Assembly (NCBI GenBank): GCA_003353955.1
Contig: PIVJ01000012.1
Span: 1-48,126, forward strand
Source of the DNA: Bacteroidota bacterium
Lineage (GTDB): Bacteria; Bacteroidota; Bacteroidia; Bacteroidales; GCA-2711565
Length of the DNA: 48,126 nucleotides
Direction of reading: 5' to 3'
Shown here: in pieces, positions 21,878 through 31,319 of the stretch
Layout of the letters: each line of letters opens with the position of its first letter
Numbering within the stretch: position 1 is the stretch's first letter
The notes under the pieces: model-generated
What the model was told of the DNA's origin: nothing
Databases searched by the model: none
The model's input: the letters and a program-made list of their open reading frames with translations, nothing else
Made by a program: the position numbers and the translations under genes

Positions 21878-24499
21878 ATGAACAAAAAATCTATTCTGTT
21901 GTTTTTACCATTTTTATTTTTTGCAATAATTGGTATAGCACAAACACCAAAGACAATAACGGGTACTGTACTTTCTTCCGGGGATAATTTACCCCTGCCA
22001 GGTGCCTCAGTAATTGTAAAAGGCAGCACCCCTATAGTTGGAACGGTGACTGACTTTGATGGGGAATTTTTATTAGATGTAGCCGCAAATGCTACAACTT
22101 TAGTGGTATCGTATATTGGTTTTCAATCACAAGAAGTTGCTATTAGCGATAGCCCCTTAACAATTGTTTTGCAAGAAGGAACATCTTTCGATGAAGTTGT
22201 TGTTACAGGTTTTTCAAATCCCAAAAGGGAGTTAGAATCAAGCGTTGCTATAACATCGCTTAATGCAAATGAGATTGAATCAAAAGCCTCTCAAAGTACT
22301 GCTGATTTATTACAGGCAATACCTGGATTTTTGGTAGAATCATCTGGCGGCGAAGTTGGAAACAACTTGTTTGCCAGAGGAATTCCTTCTGCAGGAGCTT
22401 ATGAGTATGTTCAAATTCAAGAAGACGGATTACCGGTATTTGAAGATGGTGCATTGCAATTTGCTAATATTGATAATTTTCAACGTGTTGACTTAACAGT
22501 GAATAGGTTAGAGGCTGTAAGAGGAGGTTCTGCCTCTATTTTTGCAAGTGGAGCGCCGGGAGGGATTATCAACTTTATTTCAAAAACTGGTCAAAATGAG
22601 TTTGAAGGTCTTACAAAATTAACGGTTGGTGATTACGGCTTGTTTAGAACCGATTTTAATTTGGGTGGAGCTATTATTGAAGATAAATTATTCTTTAATG
22701 TTGGCGGTTTCTACAGAGTAGATAAAGGCATTAGAAGTCCTGGTTTTGATGCAAATAAAGGTGGACAAGTAAAAATGAATTTCACCTATAAATTTGATAA
22801 GGGATATGCCAGAATTTATGTAAAACGTTTAAATGATAGAAATATCTTTTATCAATCAACACCTTTTATTAAAGATGGAGATGGAGTTAAAGAATATCCG
22901 GGGTTTGACGCTAACTATGGAACATTTACTTCCGGGAATTTCAGCAAATTAAATGTGATACAAGCTGATGGAAGTTATTTTGAAAAAGAGTTGGAAGATG
23001 GTGTACATCCAATTTCTAATACAATTGGAGGTGAATTTAAGTTTAACTTATCTGATAACATAACAGTTAAAAATTCATTTAAAAGTACGGATATAGATCT
23101 GGATTATAATGCAATTTTTGCTGCACATTGGATGGGAGATGTTTCAACTCAAGATCAAGTTGAGTCGGCAAATGGCATTGGAGTTGGTGATGCAGTATTT
23201 ACGTATGATGGAACCGGCAATGCATTGAGTTCTGGCACTGAGTTGAAAAGAGCTGATTATTGGAATATTGAAAAACAGATGAGGAATTTTGCGAATAATT
23301 TATCCTTCAATTTTTATCTTGACGATATAGAATTCACCCTTGGTTATTATTATTCTAACTGGAAATCTGACCAGAAATGGAACTGGAGTAGCTATTTAGT
23401 GAGTGCTTCCGATAATCCACAATTGGTTAATTTAACTGATTCAAATACAGGAATTGAGTACACAAAGAACGGAGTATCAGGAATTACCTGGTTACAAAGA
23501 CAGTCACAAATTAAAAATACGATAAACTCTATTTATGCTGATGCCGAGTTTGATTTATCAAATAAATTAACGGCAAATGTTGGCTTGAGATATGATAACA
23601 ATCAATATTCAGGAGTTGGTGATCATGGTACTTGGGGGAATAATTTGGGATTTTATCCTGATAATAATGCAGATAATGGAGCAAATATTTTAAAAGGAGA
23701 TTATACCTATTGGACTTATGATCTTAACGCATTATCATACACCGGAGCATTAAATTATAAAATAAATGATCATATGGCGTCATACCTTCGCTATAGCCAT
23801 GGTTACAGAGCACCAATTGAGGAGTCATTTTATGGTCCTGCTGTTGAAAGCGGAAATGGCAGTGAAGGGCTGAAAGATTTAGATCCTACTAAGGTAAATC
23901 AAGCTGAACTTGGATTAAAGTATGCTTCCCCTAAGCTTGCGTTGTTTGTCAATTTCTTTTATATGAAATTGGATAATATTGCATACCAGGATATTAGAGC
24001 CGGAGGAACTTCAGAGAAAAAATTTGCCAATGTTCAGAACTTAGGTTTAGAACTAGAGGCCATTTTAAAATTAGGTAAATTAAATGTCAATTTCACCGGA
24101 ACATTGCAAAATCCTGAGTACAAGGGATATGAAGGTTCTGAGGCTGGATTAAATGGCAATGTTGCCCGAAGAATTTCTAAATTCTATTTTATCCTTCGTC
24201 CTAATTATAACATTACAGATAAAGTTAATGTATATGCAAGTTCTTCTTACTTTGCTAAAAAGTATCAGGACATAGGAAATACTTTTGAATTACCAGGATA
24301 TAACTCTGTTAATATGGGTGGTTCCTATGCGTTAAATAATATTCGTTTTGGATTAGATGTTTCAAATGTATTTAATACAATTGGTTTAACAGAAGCTGAT
24401 GGATTACAGAGTGGTGCTGCTCCCGTTGATGGGGAAACTTTTATGGCCAGATCTATTTTAGGAAGAGCAGTTAGATTATCAGCAGTAATCAATTTTTAG
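21878..24499 (+). CDS. TonB-dependent outer-membrane receptor
   Basis: 873 residues. A signal peptide (ILLFLPFLFFAIIGIAQ) precedes a carboxypeptidase-regulatory-like beta domain (about 24-110: GTVLSSGDNLPLPGASVIVK, GTVTDFDGEFLLDV). A TonB-box-like FDEVVVTGF follows, then a plug domain (residues 125-235, with VEAVRGGSASIFASGAPGGI-type sequence) and a 22-stranded barrel ending in RAVRLSAVINF, a normal outer-membrane C-terminal Phe. No SusD partner follows, so it is not a classical Sus pair. Nine bases downstream starts a secreted trehalase, which makes trehalose or a related disaccharide the natural candidate ligand. This is inference from the neighbour. Confidence 0.9.
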   Translation: MNKKSILLFLPFLFFAIIGIAQTPKTITGTVLSSGDNLPLPGASVIVKGSTPIVGTVTDFDGEFLLDVAANATTLVVSYIGFQSQEVAISDSPLTIVLQEGTSFDEVVVTGFSNPKRELESSVAITSLNANEIESKASQSTADLLQAIPGFLVESSGGEVGNNLFARGIPSAGAYEYVQIQEDGLPVFEDGALQFANIDNFQRVDLTVNRLEAVRGGSASIFASGAPGGIINFISKTGQNEFEGLTKLTVGDYGLFRTDFNLGGAIIEDKLFFNVGGFYRVDKGIRSPGFDANKGGQVKMNFTYKFDKGYARIYVKRLNDRNIFYQSTPFIKDGDGVKEYPGFDANYGTFTSGNFSKLNVIQADGSYFEKELEDGVHPISNTIGGEFKFNLSDNITVKNSFKSTDIDLDYNAIFAAHWMGDVSTQDQVESANGIGVGDAVFTYDGTGNALSSGTELKRADYWNIEKQMRNFANNLSFNFYLDDIEFTLGYYYSNWKSDQKWNWSSYLVSASDNPQLVNLTDSNTGIEYTKNGVSGITWLQRQSQIKNTINSIYADAEFDLSNKLTANVGLRYDNNQYSGVGDHGTWGNNLGFYPDNNADNGANILKGDYTYWTYDLNALSYTGALNYKINDHMASYLRYSHGYRAPIEESFYGPAVESGNGSEGLKDLDPTKVNQAELGLKYASPKLALFVNFFYMKLDNIAYQDIRAGGTSEKKFANVQNLGLELEAILKLGKLNVNFTGTLQNPEYKGYEGSEAGLNGNVARRISKFYFILRPNYNITDKVNVYASSSYFAKKYQDIGNTFELPGYNSVNMGGSYALNNIRFGLDVSNVFNTIGLTEADGLQSGAAPVDGETFMARSILGRAVRLSAVINF

Positions 24500-24508
24500 T
24501 TTGAACTG

Positions 24509-26098
24509 ATGATCAATCGAGTCAGAAAATTCTTGACTATAAAAGGCTATCAGAGGATTATATATCCTCTGATAGTGTCTTTCATCGTTCTATGTTTTAC
24601 TTCTACCTCGGCCCAAATTAGGGTTGAGGTTCAATATGGAGAACTTTTTAAAGAAGTACAATTATTACGCGTATTTCCAGATTCAAAAACATTCCCTGAT
24701 TGTATCCCTTTATCAGACCCTGATATCATCTTGTCTGAATATCAAAAGGAAAAACTCAAAAATGATTTTGATCTAAAAATATTTGTATTGAAACATTTCA
24801 AAATTCCTGAGAAACCTACAAGTAGTTTTCAAACAGATACCACTTTAAATATTTGCGATCACATCAATAGTTTATGGCCTTACCTGACAAAGCTTCCCAA
24901 ACAGGAAAATAGTTCACTCATCCCATTGCCCAACAAATACATTATCCCTGGAGGACGTTTTCATGAGATCTATTACTGGGACAGTTACTTTACCATGTTG
25001 GGTTTGGCGGTAAGTGGGAAAAATGAGCTTATTCAAAACATGCTTGACAATTTCGCTTACCTGATTGACACTTACGGCTTCATCCCAAACGGCAACAGAA
25101 GTTACTTCTTAAGCAGATCACAACCCCCTTTCTTTGCAATGATGCTTGAAATCTCTTCGGAGATAAAAGGAGATACCATTTTGAGAAAATACTACCCCCA
25201 ACTTAGAAAGGAGTATGAATTTTGGATGTCAGGATTGGAAAACTTGAGTTCATCAAATCCGGCATTTCGGAGAGTTGTCAGATTAAATGACGGTAGTATA
25301 CTTAATCGGTACTGGGACGATAGTCCTGCTCCCAGACCAGAATCCTACAAAGAAGATATTAAATTAGCACAAGAATCAGGCAGAGATCCCCGGGAAATCT
25401 ATCGTCACATACGATCTGCAGCAGAGTCAGGGTGGGATTTTAGTTCGAGGTGGCTGGCTGACGGCAAGTCGTTGAAATCCATTCACACCACAGACATCAT
25501 TCCAGTTGATCTGAATTCATTATTGTATAAAATGGAACTGACCCTGGCAAAAATGGCAAGTTTGAATAGGGATCTGGCACTAAAAGAGAGTTACTTCAAT
25601 AAAGCAAAAAAGAGAAAACAGGCTCTGCTAAAATATTGTTGGGATGAAAAGAGCGATTTCTTTGTAGATTATGATTTCATAACAAAAAAGTCAACAGGTG
25701 TTTTATCTCTGGCTGGTATGTATCCAATGTTCTTCGATATTGCCGATAAAGTTCAGGCAAATCTGATTTCAAAACAATTGGAAAACAAATTTCTTAAGCA
25801 CGGCGGTTTGATGACTACTCTGAATCATACCGGTCAACAATGGGATGCACCCAACGGATGGGCACCTTTGCATTACATTAGTATAAAGGGGTTAGAGAAT
25901 TACGGATTTACAGAATTGGCTAACACAATAACCACTAACTGGATTAATCTTAATTCCAAAATCTACAGGGAAGAGGGAAAAATGACAGAGAAATACAATG
26001 TAGTAGATACTGGCATTAATGCAGGAGGAGGAGAATATCCCAATCAGGATGGTTTTGGCTGGACAAACGGTGTGTTGTTGAAGTTGATGTCTGAATAG
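24509..26098 (+). CDS. Secreted alpha,alpha-trehalase, GH37
   Basis: 529 residues with an N-terminal signal segment (IIYPLIVSFIVLCFTSTSAQ). GH37 signatures are complete: PGGRFHEIYYWDSYFTMLGL, ESGWDFSSRWL (with the catalytic Asp region), QWDAPNGWAPLHYI and GGGEYPNQDGFGWTNGV near the C-terminus. GH37 hydrolyses trehalose to two glucose units with inversion. The length matches TreA-type periplasmic enzymes. It is nine bases from the TonB receptor stop, so the two are one transcript. No other Met occurs in the signal region, which fixes the ATG at 24509. A perfect 12-bp hairpin lies inside the signal-peptide codons (24547-24575). Confidence 0.93.
   Translation: MINRVRKFLTIKGYQRIIYPLIVSFIVLCFTSTSAQIRVEVQYGELFKEVQLLRVFPDSKTFPDCIPLSDPDIILSEYQKEKLKNDFDLKIFVLKHFKIPEKPTSSFQTDTTLNICDHINSLWPYLTKLPKQENSSLIPLPNKYIIPGGRFHEIYYWDSYFTMLGLAVSGKNELIQNMLDNFAYLIDTYGFIPNGNRSYFLSRSQPPFFAMMLEISSEIKGDTILRKYYPQLRKEYEFWMSGLENLSSSNPAFRRVVRLNDGSILNRYWDDSPAPRPESYKEDIKLAQESGRDPREIYRHIRSAAESGWDFSSRWLADGKSLKSIHTTDIIPVDLNSLLYKMELTLAKMASLNRDLALKESYFNKAKKRKQALLKYCWDEKSDFFVDYDFITKKSTGVLSLAGMYPMFFDIADKVQANLISKQLENKFLKHGGLMTTLNHTGQQWDAPNGWAPLHYISIKGLENYGFTELANTITTNWINLNSKIYREEGKMTEKYNVVDTGINAGGGEYPNQDGFGWTNGVLLKLMSE
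24547..24575. repeat. Perfect 12-bp inverted repeat inside the trehalase start
   Basis: CTATCAGAGGAT (24547-24558), loop TATAT, ATCCTCTGATAG (24564-24575). The stem covers codons 13-22 of the trehalase, 38 bases after its ATG and 48 bases after the receptor stop. It could lower trehalase translation or pause transcription relative to the receptor. There is no T-run, so it is not a simple terminator. Confidence 0.5.
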
Positions 26099-26567
26099 TA
26101 TAAAAACAATCAACACATATACTATTCGGTCGAAGCTCCTATGAATAAGGCACTCCCAAAGAATGTGTGTTTATAAGTTAAATAAAACTGTATATACGGA
26201 AAAAGAAAAATCGCTCAGGAAGCACGTCAATACAAGTGATTTAGAAGATTAATGGTTGTTATAAAGTATACAAAACAACAGGTTGTGCCACCACACAGCA
26301 GAGTATTGAGAAGTTGGTATTGATTGCTAATCAGGAGATTGAGAACATCTCTACTCAACCAAAATGACGCTTCCCGTCCGCTTGCGGCGGGGAGCTTCAT
26401 TCTTTACGCTTATTCAAATATACAATTCTTAGTCTTATTCTTATTCCGCTAAATATCCCCATAGTAGGCTTTATTATTCACCCCTTTGGTAGAAATAGTT
26501 AATGCTGATAGAAATTCCTTATTTTTGTTTCTCACTTAATAAATTTAGTTAAACTAAATATTATATC
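26099..26567. other. Intergenic stretch with GC-rich hairpin and promoter-like box
   Basis: A GC-rich imperfect hairpin, GCTTCCCGTCCGC / GCGGCGGGGAGC (26369-26394), stands out from the AT-rich surroundings and may terminate the receptor-trehalase transcript. Before it, about 26245-26367, a stop-free frame (QQSIEKLVLIANQEIENIS) has no start codon and no recognised family; it may be debris. TATTTTTG at 26520-26527 is a plausible -7 box for the next gene, without a clear -33. Confidence 0.45.
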
Positions 26568-29500
26568 ATGCGCAAAAAGACAAACAAAGAATGGATGGTT
26601 GCAGTCGTCCTTGCTATATTATTTGTGGCTCCTTCAATGCAATTAAATGCACAAAGAAATAAGAGAAAGTCATCTACTACTGAGGCAAAGAAATTTGAAC
26701 TTACCAGCCAGATGGTAGCTATGCTTCGTTTCAGAAGTATTGGACCAGCAGCTTACTCAGGGCGCATTTCTGATTTAGCAGTAAATCCTGATAATACATC
26801 AGAATACTACGTTGGTGTCGCCTCAGGGGGATTATGGAAAACTATAAATCACGGTACTACTTTCGAGCCGATATTTGATGATCAGCCAGTATTTTCAATT
26901 GGTTGTTTAAGCATGGATCCAAACAACTCCAATGTTGTATGGGTGGGTACTGGTGAAAATAATACTCAGCGGAATCTTGCATATGGAGATGGCGTTTATA
27001 AAACAACTGACGGAGGTAAATCATTTACCAATATGGGATTGAAAACCAGCTCTCAAATTGGCAAAATTATGATTGATCCAAGGAATAGTAATGTCGTTTA
27101 TGTTGCCGCTCAGGGACAAGCATGGGGCCCTGGTGGCGAAAGAGGCTTGTATAAAACCACTGACGGTGGAAAAACATGGAGCCGTGTTCTTGAAATTGGC
27201 GAATATACCGGAGTTTCAGATATGGAAATGGATCCCAGAAACCCTGATGTTTTGTATGCTGCCTCTCACCAGCGTGAACGAAGAGTATATTCTAAAATAG
27301 ATGGTGGTCCAGAATCTGCTATCTACAAATCAGTAGATGCAGGGGCGAGCTGGATAAAGCTAAAAAAAGGACTTCCCAGTGGTGATGTAGGCCGGATCGG
27401 TCTTGCACTTTCGGCTGCTAATCCGGATATTATTTATGCTGTGATTGAATTGCCAGAAAACAAAGGTGGCTTCTATCGTTCTAACGATATGGGCGAAAGC
27501 TGGGAAAAACGCAGCGATAAAGTTTCTGACAGTCCCCAGTATTATAATGAGATCTATGCCGATCCTAAAGATCCTGATAAAGTAATTATTATGGATACTT
27601 ATGCAGCCCTTTCTGATGATGGTGGCAAAAGCTGGGAATATATTAACGGAAAGCACAAACATGTGGATGATCACGCCATATGGATTGATCCAAAAAATAC
27701 GGATCATTATATTATGGGTTGTGATGGTGGATTATATGAAACTTATGACCGGGCAGAAAACTGGCAGTTTAAAAACAATCTTCCTATTACGCAGTATTAT
27801 CACGTAAGAACAGATAATGATTATCCTTTCTATAATGTATATGGTGGCACCCAGGATAATGGTTCATGGTTTGGGCCTTCTCAAACACATCGTCGTTCAT
27901 TGGTAAATGCTGATTGGACTTTCACTATCGGTGGAGATGGTTATTTATCCATTCCTGACCCTGATAATCCGGATATTCAGTATTGTGAGTCACAGTATTG
28001 TGGGATTAGAAGATATGACAGAACAACAGGAAACAGCATCTCTATTCAGCCACAGCCAATGGAAGATGAAGAATTTACATGGAATTGGAATACTCCTTAT
28101 TTATTAAGCCCATTTGATTCTAAAACCTTGTATATCGGTGGTAATTATGTTTTTAAAAGTACAGATATGGGTGGCAGCTGGAAGAAAATCAGTGGTGATT
28201 TAACGACCCAGATTGACCAGAATAGTTTGCCTATGATGGGTAAAATCTGGCCTCCTGAAGCAGTTGCCAAAAACATGTCTACTTCTGAATTCGGAAATAT
28301 ATTTTCATTGGCAGAGTCTTCATTAAAGCAAGGAATGCTCTATGTTGGTACCGATGATGGTTTAATTTGGATTACGGAAGATGATGGCGCAAACTGGACA
28401 AAATTTGATAAATTTACAGATGTTCCTAAAATGACCTTTGTAAATTATATTACTCCTTCAATGCATGACGAAAGTACGGTTTATGCCTGTTTCGATGGTC
28501 GTAAGAACAGTAGTGATTTTACGCCTTATTTAATAAAGAGTACTGATAAGGGACAAACATGGACTTCAATTGCATCTAACTTGCCTTCTGGTACTGTTTA
28601 CTGCATTCAGGAAGATCATGTTAATCCTGATATTTTATTTGTCGGAACAGAGTGGGGAGTATGGACCACCATTGATGGCGGAGAAAAATGGGTACAGCTT
28701 AAAAATGGAATTCCTCCTATTCAGGTAAAGGAACTAACTATTCAAAAACGTGAAAATGATCTAGTCGTTGCCACCTTCGGACGTGGTTATTATGTATTGG
28801 ATAACTATTCTTCTTTACGACAGTTAAGTGAAGAGGTAGCCAATGAAGAGGCACATTTATTTGATATCAATGAAGCTTTATTGTATTTCCCATCAAGTAA
28901 TTTAAGCAATCAGGGTGGGGTGCATTTTCGTACACCAAATCCAAGTCCGGCAGTTACTTTTGAGTATTGTATTAAAGATGAATTTAAAAGCTTAAAACAG
29001 AAGCGAAAAGAAGCATATAAAGCTGCAGTGGAAGCTGAAGAGGCCATTGATTATCCTACTAAAGAAGAGTTAAGAGCTGAAGAATCAGAGGTAAAACCGA
29101 AGTTGATTTTTACTATTTATGACAAAGATGGAAATATTATGCGAAAGATAAACACTTCGTTTAGTAAAGGGTATCATAGTTTAAAATGGAACCTGGCTTA
29201 TTTAACAGAAAGAGGGATGAAAGTTCCTCCCGGAGAATATTCAGTTGCTATTGATAAAAACATGAACGGTGAATTTTCGCGTTTAGTTGAAGCTCGGAAA
29301 TTTAATGTCATCGTATTGCCAAATGCTTTGGGAACACCGAACTACGAAGCGAATTTTAGTTTTTTAAAAATGGTAACAGATTTAAATGTTCAACTAACTG
29401 CTGCCAGTGGTAAGATTAAGGACATGAATACCCGTTTGAAAAACCTGAAAACTATTCTTGAAAATATGCCTGTTGAGGCCAGTGTTTTGTTTAATAAAAT

Positions 29501-29786
29501 AAATAATCTACAACAAGAATTAGATACTGTATCGAAGTATATGATCGGCGGTTTTGGAGCTAAGAACCCTGCAAACAGCCGATTGTATTTTGCAAAATAT
29601 GCGAACTATAGAGCCCAGGTTGATGTGACTGGTGCACAAAGAGAGCAATATGCTTTAGCTAATGAAGCTTTTAACGAACAAATGCCTGTATTGGATCATA
29701 TCTTTAATGTGAAGGTTCCTGAATTAGAAAAAGAATTTGAAGAAGCAGGAGGTGTATTATACAATAACGCTCCCACAGAGCTATGA
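26568..29786 (+). CDS. Secreted BNR/VPS10-type beta-propeller protein, glycosyl hydrolase-like
   Basis: 1072 residues with a signal peptide (MVAVVLAILFVAPSMQLNAQ region). From about residue 50 there are many BNR/Asp-box repeats, each with S-x-D-x-G-x-x-W features: LYKTTDGGKTWSRVL, IYKSVDAGASWIKL, FYRSNDMGESWEK, TYAALSDDGGKSWEY, VFKSTDMGGSWKKI, VWTTIDGGEKWVQL. This is the sortilin-like double propeller seen in many Bacteroidota, often named glycosyl hydrolase without proof of activity. The region 770-1072 is a C-terminal domain with a beta part and a helical end. The substrate is unknown and I see no catalytic motif. The gene appears to be transcribed alone. Confidence 0.85.
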   Translation: MRKKTNKEWMVAVVLAILFVAPSMQLNAQRNKRKSSTTEAKKFELTSQMVAMLRFRSIGPAAYSGRISDLAVNPDNTSEYYVGVASGGLWKTINHGTTFEPIFDDQPVFSIGCLSMDPNNSNVVWVGTGENNTQRNLAYGDGVYKTTDGGKSFTNMGLKTSSQIGKIMIDPRNSNVVYVAAQGQAWGPGGERGLYKTTDGGKTWSRVLEIGEYTGVSDMEMDPRNPDVLYAASHQRERRVYSKIDGGPESAIYKSVDAGASWIKLKKGLPSGDVGRIGLALSAANPDIIYAVIELPENKGGFYRSNDMGESWEKRSDKVSDSPQYYNEIYADPKDPDKVIIMDTYAALSDDGGKSWEYINGKHKHVDDHAIWIDPKNTDHYIMGCDGGLYETYDRAENWQFKNNLPITQYYHVRTDNDYPFYNVYGGTQDNGSWFGPSQTHRRSLVNADWTFTIGGDGYLSIPDPDNPDIQYCESQYCGIRRYDRTTGNSISIQPQPMEDEEFTWNWNTPYLLSPFDSKTLYIGGNYVFKSTDMGGSWKKISGDLTTQIDQNSLPMMGKIWPPEAVAKNMSTSEFGNIFSLAESSLKQGMLYVGTDDGLIWITEDDGANWTKFDKFTDVPKMTFVNYITPSMHDESTVYACFDGRKNSSDFTPYLIKSTDKGQTWTSIASNLPSGTVYCIQEDHVNPDILFVGTEWGVWTTIDGGEKWVQLKNGIPPIQVKELTIQKRENDLVVATFGRGYYVLDNYSSLRQLSEEVANEEAHLFDINEALLYFPSSNLSNQGGVHFRTPNPSPAVTFEYCIKDEFKSLKQKRKEAYKAAVEAEEAIDYPTKEELRAEESEVKPKLIFTIYDKDGNIMRKINTSFSKGYHSLKWNLAYLTERGMKVPPGEYSVAIDKNMNGEFSRLVEARKFNVIVLPNALGTPNYEANFSFLKMVTDLNVQLTAASGKIKDMNTRLKNLKTILENMPVEASVLFNKINNLQQELDTVSKYMIGGFGAKNPANSRLYFAKYANYRAQVDVTGAQREQYALANEAFNEQMPVLDHIFNVKVPELEKEFEEAGGVLYNNAPTEL

Positions 29787-29909
29787 TTCTTTGAAGAATA
29801 AATATCATATCAACGGTATTTCTCTGCCTGAGATCGGAATTAATGCCCTGGTGGTAATGCTTGCCTTAACTCTGCATCCTGAAGTTGTAAGAGAAAGAAT
29901 GAGATCATA
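29787..29909 (+). other. Coding-like tail fragment after the BNR gene
   Basis: A frame offset from the preceding gene runs through its last codons and on to a TAA near 29907, reading NKYHINGISLPEIGINALVV then MLALTLHPEVVRERMRS. It looks protein-like but has no start codon and no family that I recognise. It may be the 3' end of a lost gene whose front was replaced. Confidence 0.3.
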
Positions 29910-29918
29910 AAATTGATT

Positions 29919-30626
29919 TCATTTTATCTTAAACTCTTTATGGTTTATTTTATATTCCTTTTCATTAATCCATTCCAAAACAGGTAGCCCTGTCCAGGAT
30001 GTTGAATACTTCAATTCACGATACTTGATAAAATTAAAATAGTTCTTTTCAAGATATACCAGAGTCTCACCTACAGAAGCACCTTCAATCTCACGTATAA
30101 TTATAAGATTATTTTGTTCGGTGGGCGATACAAGTTCGCTCATTACCCGATAATCTTTCTTACCGGCATATTTAAGACTTACGAAAGCGAATATGACTGA
30201 AATAATATAAAGGAAGATAATCAGGAATGAATATTGCCAGTTCTTCTTATTAAACCACATTACGCGATCGGTAGCAATTAAAAAAATAATAAGCAGGCAA
30301 ATACTCATCAATGCCTTTAATAAGGTTGAATCCAAAAACCCAAAAGCAACCGAAAACGGAATAAATATGATAATAAGTTTCCCGGGCATGTCAATCCTTT
30401 GTGATCCAATTCGGATTAAGAAGATTACGAATAATAAAATAAAAATAGCATAATATACCCATAATACAATGTCGGAAATGAACGAATGTCCTGTAACCCT
30501 AAATAATAAAGATATTAGTATATAGAAAACTAAAAGCATGCTACTTTGATTTTTTATAGCAGCCAACATTCTTTTTATCATATCATTAGTAAACTTATTA
30601 ATAAAAAAAGAAATAGACAACACCAC
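29919..30626 (-). CDS. Membrane protein of unknown function
   Basis: 235 residues with about five hydrophobic helices in the first 150 (SSMLLVFYILISLLFRV, VLWVYYAIFILLFVIFLIRI, LIIIFIPFSVAFGFLD, SICLLIIFLIATDRV, YSFLIIFLYIISVIFAF). A soluble C-terminal part of about 75 residues follows (EQNNLIIIREIEGASVGE, FNFIKYRELKYSTSWT). No family is recognised. The start may be the later Met16 (MIKRMLAAIKN) instead of the first ATG. It is the only minus-strand gene between 26.5 and 32.5 kb and is convergent with the BNR gene. The C-terminal part is presumably outside the membrane. Confidence 0.55.
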   Translation of the reverse strand: MVLSISFFINKFTNDMIKRMLAAIKNQSSMLLVFYILISLLFRVTGHSFISDIVLWVYYAIFILLFVIFLIRIGSQRIDMPGKLIIIFIPFSVAFGFLDSTLLKALMSICLLIIFLIATDRVMWFNKKNWQYSFLIIFLYIISVIFAFVSLKYAGKKDYRVMSELVSPTEQNNLIIIREIEGASVGETLVYLEKNYFNFIKYRELKYSTSWTGLPVLEWINEKEYKINHKEFKIK

Positions 30627-30756
30627 TGCCGGAATTCTCGACAGAATATAGTTTTGAGTAAAATCAAATTATAAGGTTTAAATAGAGACATTTTATTCTC
30701 TAATTCGTTGAATATAACCCAATACGTTTAAGTTAATTATCAATAATACTTTCGTG

Positions 30757-30791
30757 TTTGATCTAAAAGGCAAATTATTTTAATATCTTTG
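30757..30791 (+). promoter_or_regulatory. Promoter of the DUF1573 gene
   Basis: TTTG (30757-30760), 23 bases, TATCTTTG (30784-30791). The -7 box is a perfect consensus; spacing is a little longer than the usual 19-21. The start would lie near 30797, a few bases before the first ATG at 30806. Confidence 0.55.
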
Positions 30792-30826
30792 TATTACAAA
30801 AAAGAATGAACAAAAATTACATAGCA

Positions 30827-31276
30827 ATGAAAAAGATACTTATTATAATAAGTTTGGTCATTTCGTCCACACTTGTAATAAATGCTCAAGAAAAGGAAGC
30901 TGATGTTACAACTGCTTCACAAATAGAATTTGATAAATTAATTTATGATTATGGTACCATCATACAAGGAGCTAATGGTGAAGCTATATTTACGTTCACC
31001 AATACAGGAAAAAAGCCATTGATACTTTCTCGTCCACGGTCATCTTGTGGTTGTACTGTTCCTACGTGGCCCAAAGAACCAATATTGCCAGGTAAATCTG
31101 AAATCATAAAGGTTACCTATAATACTGCCAGAATTGGTCCCATTAATAAGACTGTAACTATTATGTCGAATGCTGAAAATTCGACTGTAGTTTTAAGGAT
31201 TAAAGGAAAAATCGTAGATAAATTAGCAGATGAGGCAGCTGTGAAAGAAGCAGACTCTTCATCAGAAAATAAATAA
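30827..31276 (+). CDS. DUF1573 secreted protein
   Basis: 149 residues from the ATG at 30827 (156 from the alternative ATG at 30806). A signal peptide (MKKILIIISLVISSTLVINA) is followed by one DUF1573 Ig-like domain: EFDKLIYDYGTIIQGANGEA, FTFTNTGKKPLILSRPRSSC, GCTVPTWPKEPILPGKSEII, VTYNTARIGPINKTVTIMSN. The conserved CGCT with the following PxxP stretch is typical. The family is widespread and secreted in Bacteroidota with no established biochemical role. It is closed by a strong terminator. Confidence 0.88.
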   Translation: MKKILIIISLVISSTLVINAQEKEADVTTASQIEFDKLIYDYGTIIQGANGEAIFTFTNTGKKPLILSRPRSSCGCTVPTWPKEPILPGKSEIIKVTYNTARIGPINKTVTIMSNAENSTVVLRIKGKIVDKLADEAAVKEADSSSENK

Positions 31277-31280
31277 CCAT

Positions 31281-31307
31281 ATCCCGATAAGTACTATCGG
31301 GATTTTT
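31281..31307 (+). terminator. Intrinsic terminator after the DUF1573 gene
   Basis: ATCCCGATA (31281-31289), loop AGTAC, TATCGGGAT (31295-31303), then TTTTAATTT. A perfect nine-bp stem with a T-run, twelve bases before the next gene's ATG, so the aminotransferase depends on readthrough or a promoter hidden here. Confidence 0.8.
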
Positions 31308-31319
31308 AATTTAACCTAA

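Noticed and set aside
26180-26367. Coding-like frames in the gap after trehalase (TEKEKSLRKHVNTSDLED and QQSIEKLVLIANQEIENIS)
   Set aside because: They lie in different frames, have stops between them and no start codon, and I could not assign a family. They may be relics, but support is too thin for a feature.
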